From assembly GCA_963743875.1 (NCBI GenBank), contig CAVURM010000005.1, positions 248,001 through 312,000 of the forward strand: a stretch of DNA of 64,000 nucleotides, read 5' to 3'. Position numbers and translations under genes: made by a program. This DNA is from RHKX01 sp963743875 (GTDB lineage Bacteria > Actinomycetota > Thermoleophilia > Solirubrobacterales > 70-9). Positions 14,760 through 23,785 of the stretch are shown in pieces. The notes under the pieces are model-generated. The model was not told the origin of the DNA. It ran no database searches and worked only from the letters and a program-made list of their open reading frames with translations. Position 1 is the first letter of the stretch. Each line of letters opens with the position of its first letter.

Positions 14760-16452
14760 ATGCCGTCAGAACGACCGCACCTCGGCTCGATCGAGTTCTC
14801 TCGATGCCGCAACATGTGGGCCGCGTTGGTCGCCGCCGCACTGCTGAGCCTGCTGCTTGCGGCGGGCGCCTCGGCAGGTCACAGCATTCTCACGCAGAAG
14901 CCCGGCGCCGCCGGCTGTATCGCCGAAGCCGGCACGAACGAGGCCTGCACCGACGGGACCGCGCTCCACGGCGCGGGCTCGGTTGCGGTTTCCCCCGACG
15001 GGACCAACGTCTACGTCGCAACCCAGGACAGTGACGCCGTCACGATCTTCGACCGCGATGGGAGCACCGGAGCCCTGACCCAGAAGCCGGGCACCGCCGG
15101 CTGCATCTCTGAGACCGGCACCTTTGGTGCCTGCCTCGACGGCAAGGCGCTCGACTCCGCCGAGACGGTGACGGTGTCCCCCGACGGGACCAGCGTTTAC
15201 GTCGGGTCCCGACTCAGCGACGCCATCGCGGTCTTCGATCGAAACATGGCAACCGGTGAGTTGACCCAGAAGGCCGGGCACCGCCGGCTGCATCTCCGAG
15301 ACCGGCACAGCCGGAGCCTGCATCGACGGCACCGCGCTCGACGCCGCTTCCACGGTCACGGTCTCGCCCGATGGCGTCAACGTCTACGTCGCCTCCCGGT
15401 TCAGCGACGCCGTCGCGATCTTCGATCGCAACATCACAACCGGTGCTCTGATTCAGAAACCCGGCACCGCCGGCTGCATCTCCGAGGACGGCACGGCCGG
15501 AGCCTGCGCTGATGGCACCGCGCTCGATTTCGCGATCTCCGTCGCCGTTTCTCCCGACGGGACCGGTGCCTACGTCGCCTCCCAGGACAGCGGCGCCGTA
15601 GCGATCTTCGATCGAAACACGACCACTGGCGAGTTGAGCCAGAAGGCGGGCACCGCAGCGTGCATCTCCGAGACCGGCACCGTCGGAGCCTGCGTCGACG
15701 GCACCGCGCTCGACGGCGCGGGCTCGGTGACGGTCTCCCCCGATGGAGCCAGCGCCTACGTCGCCTCCCAGAACAGCGGCGCCGTAGCGATCTTCGACCG
15801 CAATGCGGCCACAGGCACCCTGACCCAGAAGCCCGGCACTGCCGGCTGCATCTCCGAGACCGGCACCGCCGGGGCCTGCGTCAACGGCGTCGGCCTTGTG
15901 GGCGTCCGATCGGTGGCCGTTTCTCCCGGCGGCGCCAGCGTCTATGGCGCCTCCATCGACAGCGATGCGGTGGTGATTTTCGATCGCAGCACAGACACCG
16001 GCAGCCTGACTCAGGGGGCCGGGAAGGCAGGCTGCGTAGCCGAGGACGGGATCGGCCCTTGCGTCGAAGGCAACGGTCTCGACGCAGCCGAGGCTGTGAC
16101 GGTCTCCCCAGACGGCGAGAACGCCTATGCCGCTGCCGCCCTCAGCGATTCCGTACTGGTCTTCGATCGCGGGCTGGAGCCCAAGACCAAGATCACCAAA
16201 GGACCGAAGAGCAAGATCAAGACGTCCAAGAAGAAGGTGAAGGTCAAGGTTTCCTTCACCTCCGAGGCCGAAGCGGCTTTCGAGTGCAAGCTCGACAAGG
16301 CCAAGTACAAGCATTGCACCTCCCCCTACAGCTTCACGGCGAAGTCCAAGGGCGGCAAGGGCAAGAAGCACACGATCTCGATCAAGGCCACCGTGGAAGG
16401 CTTGGTTGGTAAGCCCGCCGTCGCCAAGTTCAAGGTGATCCGCAAGGGCTAG
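14760..16452 (+). pseudogene. Second seven-bladed propeller protein gene, one frameshift near 15278
   Basis: Paralogue of the gene at 12453. The best start is ATG 14760 (basic n-region, then MWAALVAAALLSLLLAAGASA); ATG 14814 is the alternative. Two blades are read up to AFDRNMATGELTQKA; at ~15274-15280 (GGCCGGGCACC) one extra base shifts the frame, and the next frame stays open from 15280 to the stop at 16450-16452. It supplies five more blades (GCISETG..ACIDGTAL and so on) and the Ig-like domain (FECKLDKAKYKHCTSPYSF) ending KFKVIRKG. With the one base removed the product would be ~563 residues, the same size as its paralogue, so a sequencing error or very recent mutation is plausible. Confidence 0.75.
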
Positions 16453-16491
16453 AGCTGGGTGCCGCCCCCGACTGCGGATCTCAGCCGGCAC

Positions 16492-17424
16492 TCAGCGCTC
16501 GAGGGTCTGCACGGCTTCGCGCACGACCCGCCCCATCCGCTGCGGGTCCTCGAGCTGCGGGTAGTGACCGAGGTCCGGCAGCTCCGTCACCGGCACGCCG
16601 GGGTGAAGCTCGCGCAGGGCGGCCAGAACTTCCGGCGTCGCCACCGGATCGCGCATCCCCCAGGCGAGCTGCAGCCGAGCCCAGTCCCGGATTGCACCGT
16701 GCCAGCGGTCGGCGAACTCGATCCTCTCGCCGAGGTAGAAGATCAACCTGTGGCCGAGCGTGCGGCCGCCGTTGTGGCAGATCAACGACCACTGATCGGC
16801 GGCCTCCGCATCGCTGAGGGGATGAGCTGCGGAGAAGACCGATCCGAACTGCTGACGGAACACCCGCTCGTTCGAAAGGCGCGCGGCGAGGGGGCCGAGG
16901 CGGCTGCGGAGCAGCTTCTGCGAAGGGGTGAGCGTGGCCCGGTCGAGCACGATGCTCCCGTTGAACAGGAGGACGCCGGCGAGGTCCATCTCGAGCCTGC
17001 CCTCGAGATCCCGCGCCATCAGCTCGGTCGTCACGGAGGTCCCCATGTCGTGGGCGACGATGAACACCGGTCGGTCGGCGGCACTCCGGCGAATCACCTC
17101 CTCGGCCAGATCGGCCTGCCAGAAGAGGCTGTACTCGTGGTCCCGCGGTTTGTCGGAAAGGCCGAAGCCGAGGAAGTCGAAGGCGATCGATGCCTGCCCG
17201 CGCAACGGCTCCTCCTCCAACAGCTGCATCCAGTCGTATGAGCTTGACGGGAAACCGTGGAGGAGGGCGATGAGCGGCCCATCCGCCTCGCGGCTGTGAG
17301 TGTGGATCTGCCGACCCCGGAACTCCGCCGCCGTCCCCATTTCCTGCCACCGGCGAACCGACGCGGTCAACTCCATCGGCCAAGTCTCGCGGATGACGCG
17401 ATCGTTCGGGCTGTCCCACGACAC
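16492..17424 (-). CDS. Alpha/beta hydrolase with Asp nucleophile (haloalkane dehalogenase/epoxide hydrolase branch)
   Basis: 310 residues; GTG 17424, with an internal ATG (MELTASVRRW) as alternative. Oxyanion-hole motif LLHGFPSSSYDW, nucleophile elbow VAHDMGTSVTTE with Asp in the position taken by Ser in esterases, acid in WGMRDPVATPEV and catalytic His in DLGHYPQLEDP. Asp at the elbow (HDxG) is typical of haloalkane dehalogenases and epoxide hydrolases, so a C-halogen or epoxide substrate is likely, but substrate class cannot be read from sequence. Cytosolic. It is followed at a 47-bp distance upstream by the TerC gene on the same strand. Confidence 0.87.
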   Translation of the reverse strand: MSWDSPNDRVIRETWPMELTASVRRWQEMGTAAEFRGRQIHTHSREADGPLIALLHGFPSSSYDWMQLLEEEPLRGQASIAFDFLGFGLSDKPRDHEYSLFWQADLAEEVIRRSAADRPVFIVAHDMGTSVTTELMARDLEGRLEMDLAGVLLFNGSIVLDRATLTPSQKLLRSRLGPLAARLSNERVFRQQFGSVFSAAHPLSDAEAADQWSLICHNGGRTLGHRLIFYLGERIEFADRWHGAIRDWARLQLAWGMRDPVATPEVLAALRELHPGVPVTELPDLGHYPQLEDPQRMGRVVREAVQTLER

Positions 17425-17471
17425 GACGACAGTCCCGACCCCGACGAGCTAGTCCGCTGAGTCCCCGCGGC

Positions 17472-18413
17472 TCAGCCGGTTGACCCAACCTCGGCGTCAC
17501 CCCGTTTGCGGATCAGCGACGCGACGACCCCGGTGACCAACACCAGAGCGATGACGGGGAGCGTGACCTCGGGGCCGATCTTGCCGAGCCAGTAGGCGGC
17601 GGCCATCTTCGTCCCGATCACGATCAGCAGAACCGCGAGCGCCGCCTTCAGATAGTAGAGCCGGTCGACCAGGTCAGCGACGAGGAAGAAGAGGGGTCGC
17701 AGCCCGAGCAGGGCAAAGGCGTTCGCCGCGAAGACGATGAAGGCGTCATCGGTGATCGCCAGGATCGCGGGCACCGAGTCGATCGCGAAGACGATGTCGA
17801 CGATGATCAGCGAAGTGAGCGCGGCCCCGGCGGCGGTGAGCACCCGCTTGCCGTTCTCCCGGATCACCAGGCCCGGATGGTCGCCGCCCTCCGCAATCGG
17901 CAGTCGGCCGCGAATCCCCTCGACCAGCTTCTCCTCGCCGCCGTGGTCGTGGCGGTGTTGCCAGAGCCGGTATCCGGTCCACAGCAGGATCGCCGCGAAC
18001 ACGAGGTTGAGCCAGCTGAAGGCGCCGAGTGCGGCAGCCCCGACGAGGATGAACACCAGCCTGAGTACCAGCGCGCCGATGATCCCGTAGGTGAGCAGTC
18101 GGTGGCGCTGATCGTCGGCGATCGCGAATGCGCCGAAGACCAGCAGGAAGACGAAGACGTTGTCGAGCGACAGCGACTTCTCGACCAGGTAGCCGGCGAG
18201 GTACGTGCTCGCCGGCTCGGCGCCCGAGCTGATCCAGAGCAGGCCTCCGAAGGCGAGTGCGAGACCGATCCAGAAGACGCTCGCCTTGGCGGCGAGCCGG
18301 GCGCCCATCACGCCGTTGCGTCCGCTCATGAATCGCAGGTCGATCGCGAGCAGCAAGGCGACGGCGCCGATCAGGCCCGCCCATGCCAGAGCGTCTGAGG
18401 AGATATCGGGCAT
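17472..18413 (-). CDS. TerC-family membrane protein, probable Mn2+ exporter
   Basis: 313 residues, ATG 18413. About nine membrane helices. Family signatures: KSLSLDNVFVFLLVFGAF (Asp in a membrane helix), then IIVDIVFAIDSVPAILAIT (acidic residues in the second conserved helix pair), separated by a His-rich cytosolic loop (WQHRHDHGGEEK). This is the Alx/MeeF/TerC type, which exports manganese or metallates secreted proteins. A yybP-ykoY riboswitch in the leader supports control by Mn2+. Length is normal for the family. Confidence 0.93.
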   Translation of the reverse strand: MPDISSDALAWAGLIGAVALLLAIDLRFMSGRNGVMGARLAAKASVFWIGLALAFGGLLWISSGAEPASTYLAGYLVEKSLSLDNVFVFLLVFGAFAIADDQRHRLLTYGIIGALVLRLVFILVGAAALGAFSWLNLVFAAILLWTGYRLWQHRHDHGGEEKLVEGIRGRLPIAEGGDHPGLVIRENGKRVLTAAGAALTSLIIVDIVFAIDSVPAILAITDDAFIVFAANAFALLGLRPLFFLVADLVDRLYYLKAALAVLLIVIGTKMAAAYWLGKIGPEVTLPVIALVLVTGVVASLIRKRGDAEVGSTG

Positions 18414-18445
18414 TGAAACCAGTTCCTTTCGTGCGGTGGTCAGCG

Positions 18446-18542
18446 CGAAAGGTTTGGTTCGCCCGCGAGGGCCACGGTCGCCGGGAGCCAGATGGGGCTC
18501 CGTGTTGACGAACGACCGTCGTTGAGAACTACTTCCCTATCG
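18446..18542 (-). promoter_or_regulatory. yybP-ykoY manganese riboswitch in the terC leader
   Basis: Read on the minus strand, the leader contains AGGGAAGTAG, then a stem ACGGTCG/CGACCGT enclosing the conserved CGTCAACACGG-GAGCC-loop-GGCTC-CCGGCG unit, then a CCC-TCGC-GGG hairpin and CCAAACCTTTC. This reproduces the order of the yybP-ykoY aptamer (GGGAGUAG in L1, CGUCAA..CCGG at the L3 side, closing stem with a 3' CCUUU). TerC genes are a standard target. It ends ~33 nt before the ATG; the ribosome site AAAGGA (18424-18429) is close enough for control of translation. Confidence 0.85.
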
Positions 18543-18592
18543 GGGCGAAATGGTAGCGACCCCGGTTCGGCGACCCATGCGTCCAGCTCAGA

Positions 18593-19408
18593 TCAGCGGG
18601 TCTGGGCCTCCGCCAGGCTCGTCGAGCTCGCCTCGAGCAGGAGCTCGGAGACCAGATCCGGGTCGTCCCAGTTGGGCGTATGGCCGAGCTTCTCGAACTG
18701 CAGGTAGCGGGTTCCCGGCGGTCGGCGTTCAGGGCGGGGTGGAGCGACCAGCCGGTCGAGCTCACCCCAGATGATCGTCGTCGGTACGGCGATCCGGTCG
18801 AGGTCCTCGGCGATGTAGCGGCGCATCTCGTCGTTGGCGGCGTCGTAGCCGGCGGAGTCGATCCAGGCGGCGATCATCGCCCGGCCCTCCGCGACCGGGA
18901 CTCGCTCGGGGAGTCCGACGCTGGTCTTCAGCATCGCCTCGCGAACCGGTCCGATCCGCGTCAGACCCATGATCAGCGGTCGCAGGCGCAGGCCCAACTT
19001 GCGGGCGTCGAGGCTGCGCGGACCCAGCGGCTTGCGCCAGAGACCCGCCGGCGAGATCAGGCAGGCGGAGGCAGCTCGGTCGGCCTTCGCCATCTCGATC
19101 ACGACCCAACCACCGAGCGAGTTGCCGGCGAGGTGGGGTCGCTCGACGCCGATCTCGGCGCACATGCGGGAGATCGCGGCGCCCAGCGCCCAGGGCGTCG
19201 GTGCCTCCGAGAGCGTCGGGCTGTCGCCGAATCCCGGCATGTCGATCGCGATCACGTCCCGCTCCTCGGCCAGGCGAGCGATCTGGGGTCTCCAGATATC
19301 CCGGGTGGCTCCGAGTCCATGGATCAGGACCAGCGGCGGCCCCTCCCCGACCCGCTCGAAGGCGACGCCGGCAGCGCGTTTGGTCGGGTGGCGATTCGAC
19401 TCAGCCAC
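18593..19408 (-). CDS. Alpha/beta hydrolase, serine type (MhpC-like)
   Basis: 271 residues, ATG 19408, overlapping the end of the upstream lipoprotein gene by 8 bp. Motifs: VLIHGLGATRDIWRPQI (oxyanion region), AGNSLGGWVVIEMA (nucleophile Ser in GNSLGG), IIWGELDRLV (acid Asp) and EKLGHTPNWDDP (catalytic His). A lid of ~50 residues lies between the elbow and the acid. Likely a cytosolic carboxylic-ester or C-C hydrolase; substrate not readable. Probably co-transcribed with the lipoprotein at 19401. Confidence 0.87.
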   Translation of the reverse strand: MAESNRHPTKRAAGVAFERVGEGPPLVLIHGLGATRDIWRPQIARLAEERDVIAIDMPGFGDSPTLSEAPTPWALGAAISRMCAEIGVERPHLAGNSLGGWVVIEMAKADRAASACLISPAGLWRKPLGPRSLDARKLGLRLRPLIMGLTRIGPVREAMLKTSVGLPERVPVAEGRAMIAAWIDSAGYDAANDEMRRYIAEDLDRIAVPTTIIWGELDRLVAPPRPERRPPGTRYLQFEKLGHTPNWDDPDLVSELLLEASSTSLAEAQTR

Positions 19409-19883
19409 CTGTCACCTCGAAGGTGCCGGCCAGCGGCCCGCCCCCCGGAGCATCTCGGGCGATCACGATCCGCCAGGTCCCCGGGATGGCGTCGTCGGGG
19501 ATCTTGAAGTCGACCGGCGGTCCCTCCTCGCCCGGTGGAGCGACGTAGCCGATCTCGATCACCGGGGTGGGGGGAAGCTTGACCTTCTGCCAGCTCCCGT
19601 CGGCCTGCGTCTCCAGCTCGTAGGCGGCGCCGTACGTGTACTGCTCGTCAGTCCCGTTGACAACGGTCGCCTGCATCGCGTCCCCGCGCTCGCCTCGCGG
19701 CGGGTCGACGGCGACGACGAGGGCGCCGGGTGGTGGGGTCGTTGCGGTGGAGTCCGTCGACGTCGAGTCCGTCGAGTCCCCGCAGGCGCCGAGAAACGAC
19801 GTGCCGAGCATGAGCAGCGCAACGTATCCCGCCGCTCGCACGCGGGTTCGAAGGGGTTGCCGCGAAGGTCCACGTCCCACCAT
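19401..19883 (-). CDS. Lipoprotein with a bacterial Ig-like domain
   Basis: 160 residues from ATG 19883; a shorter start MLGTSF at 19811 is possible. A lipobox LGTSFLGAC is followed by a Ser/Thr/Asp linker (DSTDSTSTDSTATTPPPG) and one ~110-residue domain: VVAVDPPRGERGDAMQATVV, NGTDEQYTYGAAYELE, VIEIGYVAPPGEEG and IPGTWRIVIARD. The pattern (neutral NGT..YTYG..YELE, ending PG.wRI) resembles the Big_14-type Ig-like domain of Gram-positive lipoproteins. Anchored outside the membrane; role unknown. The start lies only 9 bp from the divergent gene at 19893. Confidence 0.75.
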   Translation of the reverse strand: MVGRGPSRQPLRTRVRAAGYVALLMLGTSFLGACGDSTDSTSTDSTATTPPPGALVVAVDPPRGERGDAMQATVVNGTDEQYTYGAAYELETQADGSWQKVKLPPTPVIEIGYVAPPGEEGPPVDFKIPDDAIPGTWRIVIARDAPGGGPLAGTFEVTGG

Positions 19884-19892
19884 CGCTTCATT

Positions 19893-21579
19893 ATGGCCGG
19901 GGTGAGACCGCTGCGATCGATCCTCGCGCTCCCCCTGGCGCTGATCCTCGTTCTGATTCCGGCCGCCGCCGCCGGGGCCGAGGAGAACCCGGCGCATCAG
20001 CCTCCGTTCGGCGACGAGCCCCTCGCGCCGCTCAGCCGGGTCAGTGACCTGCAGCGGGTGCCGCCGGGGTTCGTTATGACCGGCGCCGAAGCGATCGCGA
20101 TCGCCGACGAGGCCGACTGTCGTCGGCGAGGAGCGGATCGAAAGCCCGGGGATGGAGCCCGAGGTCTCGACCCGCGGCGCCGATCGCTGGCAGGTCGACT
20201 ATTACGACGAGGGAACCGCTGTCGCTCAGGCCGTGATCGACGACCGGACGGGAACGGAGGTGGAGGCCTGGCGTAATCAGCAGGTGGAGGTGAAACTGGC
20301 GCGCGGCTACGAGGACGCCGTCGCGGGCAACGTCAATGAGGCCTGGATCTGGATTCCCCTCTGCATCCTCTTCGTGCTGCCGTTCTTCGACCCGAAGCGC
20401 CCATTCCGGCTGCTCCACCTCGACCTGCTGGTCCTGCTCGCTTTCTCGGTCTCGCAGTTCTTCTTCAACAAGGGTGAGATCGTCTGGTCGGTCCCCCTGG
20501 TCTACCCGGTGCTGGGGTACCTGTTCGTACGGATGCTGATCGCCGGGTTCCGGCCCGGGCAGCGTCCTGGGGCGCTGATCCCCGTGATCGGGATCCGTTG
20601 GCTGGCGATCGCCGCGATCGCTCTGGCCGTGTTCAGAATCGGGATGAACATCGCCGACTCGCAGGTGATCGACATCGGCTTCGCCAACGTCGTCGGCGCG
20701 GATCGGATCGCCGGCGGCGAGGACGTCTACGACGGCCAGTTCACGCCGCTGATCGACCGGGGCGATTCCTACGGGCCCCTCAGCTACATCTCCTATGTCC
20801 CCTTCGAGGGGTTGCTGCCGTGGGACGGCGGCCTCGAGAGCCTGCCGGCGGCTCACGCCGCGGCGATCGTCTTCGACCTGGCCGTCGTCGGATTGCTGCT
20901 GGTGGCCGGCCGTCGCCTTCGAGAGGGCCGGGAGGGTCGCGACCTCGGGATCGCGCTGGCGTTCGCGTGGCTCGCCTACCCCTACACGCTCTATGCGCTT
21001 GACGCCAACGGTGGCAACGACGCACTGCTCGCGGCGCTGCTCGTCGCGGCGCTGCTCGCCTTCGCCTCACCGGCAAAGCGCGGGTTCGCGATTGCGCTCG
21101 CGGCCGCGACGAAGTTCGGCCCCCTCGCGCTGGCGCCCCTCTTCGCCGCGGGGTCAGGTGAGAGGCGGATCCGCTCGACGTTGATCTTCGGCGCCGTCTT
21201 CGTCGCCGTTTGGGCCGTGGTCCTGCTTCCACTACTTCCCGACGGGGGGCTCCGTGAGTTTTACGACCGGACGTTCGGCTACCAGGCGTCACGAGGTTCG
21301 CCGTTCAGCGTCTGGGGTCTCGAGCCGTCGCTCAGCGGCCTCCAGGACCTCGCTCGGGTCTTCCCGGTTCTCCTCGGGGTCCTCGTCTTCTTCCTGCCCG
21401 TGCGCCGCACCGCGCTACAGGTCGCGGCCATCGGCGCCGCCGTCCTGATCGCAACTCAGGTCGGCTCGACTCACTGGTTCTACTTCTTCATCCTCTGGTG
21501 GGCCCCCTACGTCCTGATCAACGTCTTCGCAACCCAGGAGCGGATCTCGGCCGGGAGTTCCCCGGCAGTGTCGAGCTGA
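19893..21579 (+). pseudogene. Polytopic membrane protein (GT87/DUF2029-like) with PepSY-like N-terminus, one frameshift
   Basis: The signal peptide and N-terminal part (ATG 19893 or GTG 19902; LALPLALILVLIPAAAAGAEE, then VPPGFVMTGAEAIAIADEAD) are in one frame; from ~20118 the continuation VVGEERIESPGMEPEVSTRG lies in the next frame, which stays open from there to 21579. The extracytoplasmic part (ADRWQVDYYDEGTAVAQAVI..EAW) looks like a PepSY-type domain. About 10 helices follow, with GGEDVYDGQFTPLIDRGDSY and LDANGGNDALLAALLVAALLA as in GT-C mannosyl/arabinosyl transferase relatives. One indel separates the parts; ATG 20152 would give a 475-residue product lacking the signal peptide. Likely an envelope glycosyltransferase. 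Confidence 0.7.
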
Positions 21580-21627
21580 GCCCGAATCCGGTCCAACGCT
21601 CCTTCCCCTGGGGCCGGCTCGCCGAGC

Positions 21628-22464
21628 TCAGGAGATAGTCGTCCGAAGCTCGCCGAGTTGCGGTGAGCTGACGACGAGCTCGTCCCCGGGCTTCAGCCAG
21701 ACCCGTGGCTCGCGGGCGCCGCCGACGCCGGCCGGGGTGCCGGTCGAGACGATGTCGCCGGGCACGAGTGTCATCAGGGTCGAGAGGTGGGCGAGCAGGT
21801 GGGGGATCCCGAAGATCAGATCGCCGGTCGTTGCCTCCTGCATCCGCTCCCCGTTCAGATCGAGGGCGATGCCGAGCGAACCGGGGCCGTCAGGGACCTC
21901 GTCGGTGGTGAGAAGGGCGGGCCCACAGGGCGCCGAGCCGTCGAAGACCTTCCCGGGAAGCCACTGCGGCGTCTGGAACTGGAGGTCGCGGGCGGAGAGG
22001 TCGTTGAGCAGGGTGTAGCCGGCGATGTGGTCCATCGCATTCGCCGGGTCGACCTCCCTTGACGTCCTCCCGACCACGAATGCGATCTCGGCCTCGTAGT
22101 CGACCTTGCTGCTGGAGGCGGGCAGCGCGACCGCCGCGCCGTCGGGGACGAGAGCGTTGCGGAACTTGGCGAAGAACGTCGGCACCGGCGGCGGCTCCTG
22201 GCGGCCCTCGGCGGCGTGGTCGCGGTAGTTGAGGCCGATGCAGATGATCTTCTCGGGATCCGGCACGGGAGGGAGCAGCTCGACCGACGCGAGGTCGACG
22301 CCTTCACCCTCGACCCCCGTGAGATCGTCCAGCAGGCCCGCCGTCAGAATGCCGCGGATGGTCGCGACCTCATTACCGAGGGCGTCGCCGGCGTCGATGA
22401 CGCGAGCGTCGCGGAGCAGCCCCGCCCGCGCTCCCCGCTCGGATCGATAACTGATCAGGCGCAC
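21628..22464 (-). CDS. Fumarylacetoacetate hydrolase-family protein
   Basis: 278 residues, GTG 22464. It carries the N-terminal small domain (MRLISYRSERG..GLL) and the FAH catalytic core: IICIGLNYRDHAAE, then SSKVDYEAEIAFVVG (metal-binding acidic residues), GYTLLNDLSARDLQ, QWLPGKVFDGSAPCGPAL and IVSTGTPAGVGGAREP. The family needs Mg2+ or Mn2+ and cleaves or decarboxylates acylpyruvates and related oxo-acids in aromatic-acid breakdown; the exact substrate is not evident. Cytosolic. It stands convergent to the gene ending at 21579 and beside tRNA-Asp. Confidence 0.9.
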   Translation of the reverse strand: MRLISYRSERGARAGLLRDARVIDAGDALGNEVATIRGILTAGLLDDLTGVEGEGVDLASVELLPPVPDPEKIICIGLNYRDHAAEGRQEPPPVPTFFAKFRNALVPDGAAVALPASSSKVDYEAEIAFVVGRTSREVDPANAMDHIAGYTLLNDLSARDLQFQTPQWLPGKVFDGSAPCGPALLTTDEVPDGPGSLGIALDLNGERMQEATTGDLIFGIPHLLAHLSTLMTLVPGDIVSTGTPAGVGGAREPRVWLKPGDELVVSSPQLGELRTTIS

Positions 22465-22532
22465 GAGCCAAGCCTATCCCGTGCGCCGTGCCATAATCGC
22501 CGCCCCCGGATCAGGTAATCGATCCGGACCGT

Positions 22533-22606
<74 letters not shown>

Positions 22607-22663
22607 TCCCATGAACCGGTTCGTCGGGTTGCCCGCCGCGGTTCGCCTCAATAGGTTCCCTCC

Positions 22664-23710
22664 ATGGCCGAATCAGATTCCGCGCAGAAGACCGTCCTGA
22701 TGACCGGCGGCACCGGGTACCTCGGTGGCTGGTGCATCGCTGCCCTCCTCGACCGTGGCTACACGGTCCGGACGACGATCCGCGACCTCGACCGCGAGAG
22801 TCACGTCCGCGCGCAGGTCGCCGCCGCCGGGATCGATGCCGGTGAGCGGCTCACCGTGCTGGCCGCGGACCTGCACGCTGACGACGGCTGGGCCGAGGCG
22901 GTCGCCGGCTGCGACTACGTGCTGCACACCGCCTCGCCGTTCCCGCCGGCGCAGCCCAAGGACCCCGACGAGCTGATCGTCCCGGCCCGCGACGGCGCGT
23001 TGCGGGTGCTGCGGGCGGCGCTCGATGCCGGGGTGGAGCGGATCGTGATGACCTCGTCCGTCGCGGCCGTGCGCGGCGGCGGCCCCCCGATCGATGGATC
23101 GACCTACACCGATCGCGACTGGACGGACGGGGATGACGCGAGCCTGACGCCATACACCCGCTCCAAGGCGATCGCCGAAAGGGAGGCCTGGGAGCTGGTC
23201 AGAGGGGCGGGCGCCGAGAAGCGGCTGGCAGTGGTCAATCCGGGCGCCATCATCGGCCCGGCGCTGAGCGAGGACGTCTCCTTCTCGCTGCAGTTGATCG
23301 AGCGGCTTCTCGACGGGATGCCGGCCGTCCCGCGGCTCGGATTCAGCTTCGTCGACGTGCGCGACGTCGCCGATCTGCACGTCCGCGCGATGGAGCAGGA
23401 GGCCGCCGGCGGTGGGCGCTACATCGCGACCGACAGGTTCATGTGGATGGTCGACGTCGGCGCGGTGCTCAAGGACCGGCTCGGCGATCAGGCTCGGAAG
23501 GTGCCGGCGCGGGTCGCTCCGAACATCCTGATCAGGGCGATGGGCCTGTTCGATCCGAGCGTGCGGATGATCGTCGGCGACCTCGGCCTGCATCCGGAGT
23601 TCTCGAACGAGCGCGCTCGCGAGGAGCTCGGCTGGAGCCCGCGGCCGCTCGAAGACTCGATCGCCGACACCGGGAGAAGCCTGATTGCGTTCGGCGTCGT
23701 CGAGGTCTGA
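22664..23710 (+). CDS. NAD(P)-dependent reductase, dihydroflavonol-4-reductase-like (extended SDR)
   Basis: 348 residues, ATG 22664. Extended SDR: cofactor motif VLMTGGTGYLGGWC (TGGxGxxG), Arg after the second strand (TVRTTIRDLDRE, favouring NADPH), then VLHTASPFPPAQPKDPDE, a motif shared with dihydroflavonol and cinnamyl-type reductases, IVMTSSVAAVRGGG, and catalytic YTRSKAIAE (YxxxK). C-terminal substrate domain ends SIADTGRSLIAFGVVEV. Reduces a carbonyl on an unknown small molecule in the cytosol. A strong terminator follows. Confidence 0.9.
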   Translation: MAESDSAQKTVLMTGGTGYLGGWCIAALLDRGYTVRTTIRDLDRESHVRAQVAAAGIDAGERLTVLAADLHADDGWAEAVAGCDYVLHTASPFPPAQPKDPDELIVPARDGALRVLRAALDAGVERIVMTSSVAAVRGGGPPIDGSTYTDRDWTDGDDASLTPYTRSKAIAEREAWELVRGAGAEKRLAVVNPGAIIGPALSEDVSFSLQLIERLLDGMPAVPRLGFSFVDVRDVADLHVRAMEQEAAGGGRYIATDRFMWMVDVGAVLKDRLGDQARKVPARVAPNILIRAMGLFDPSVRMIVGDLGLHPEFSNERAREELGWSPRPLEDSIADTGRSLIAFGVVEV

Positions 23711-23745
23711 GGAATCGCGGCTTCCACCGGGTTCCAACGCAGAGA

Positions 23746-23785
23746 CAAGACGACATCCGGCTGGCGGATGTCGTCTTGTTCTCTT
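23746..23785. terminator. Strong hairpin terminator between convergent genes
   Basis: CAAGACGACATCCG (23746-23759) pairs perfectly over 14 bp with CGGATGTCGTCTTG (23765-23778) around a 5-nt loop, followed by TTCTCTTCC. It serves the reductase gene (stop 23710); the amine-oxidase gene ends on the other strand at 23938. Confidence 0.85.

Noticed and set aside
15214..16491. 425-residue minus-strand frame over the second propeller gene
   Set aside because: Repetitive only because the propeller gene is; the sense strand has the signal peptide, blades and Ig-like domain.
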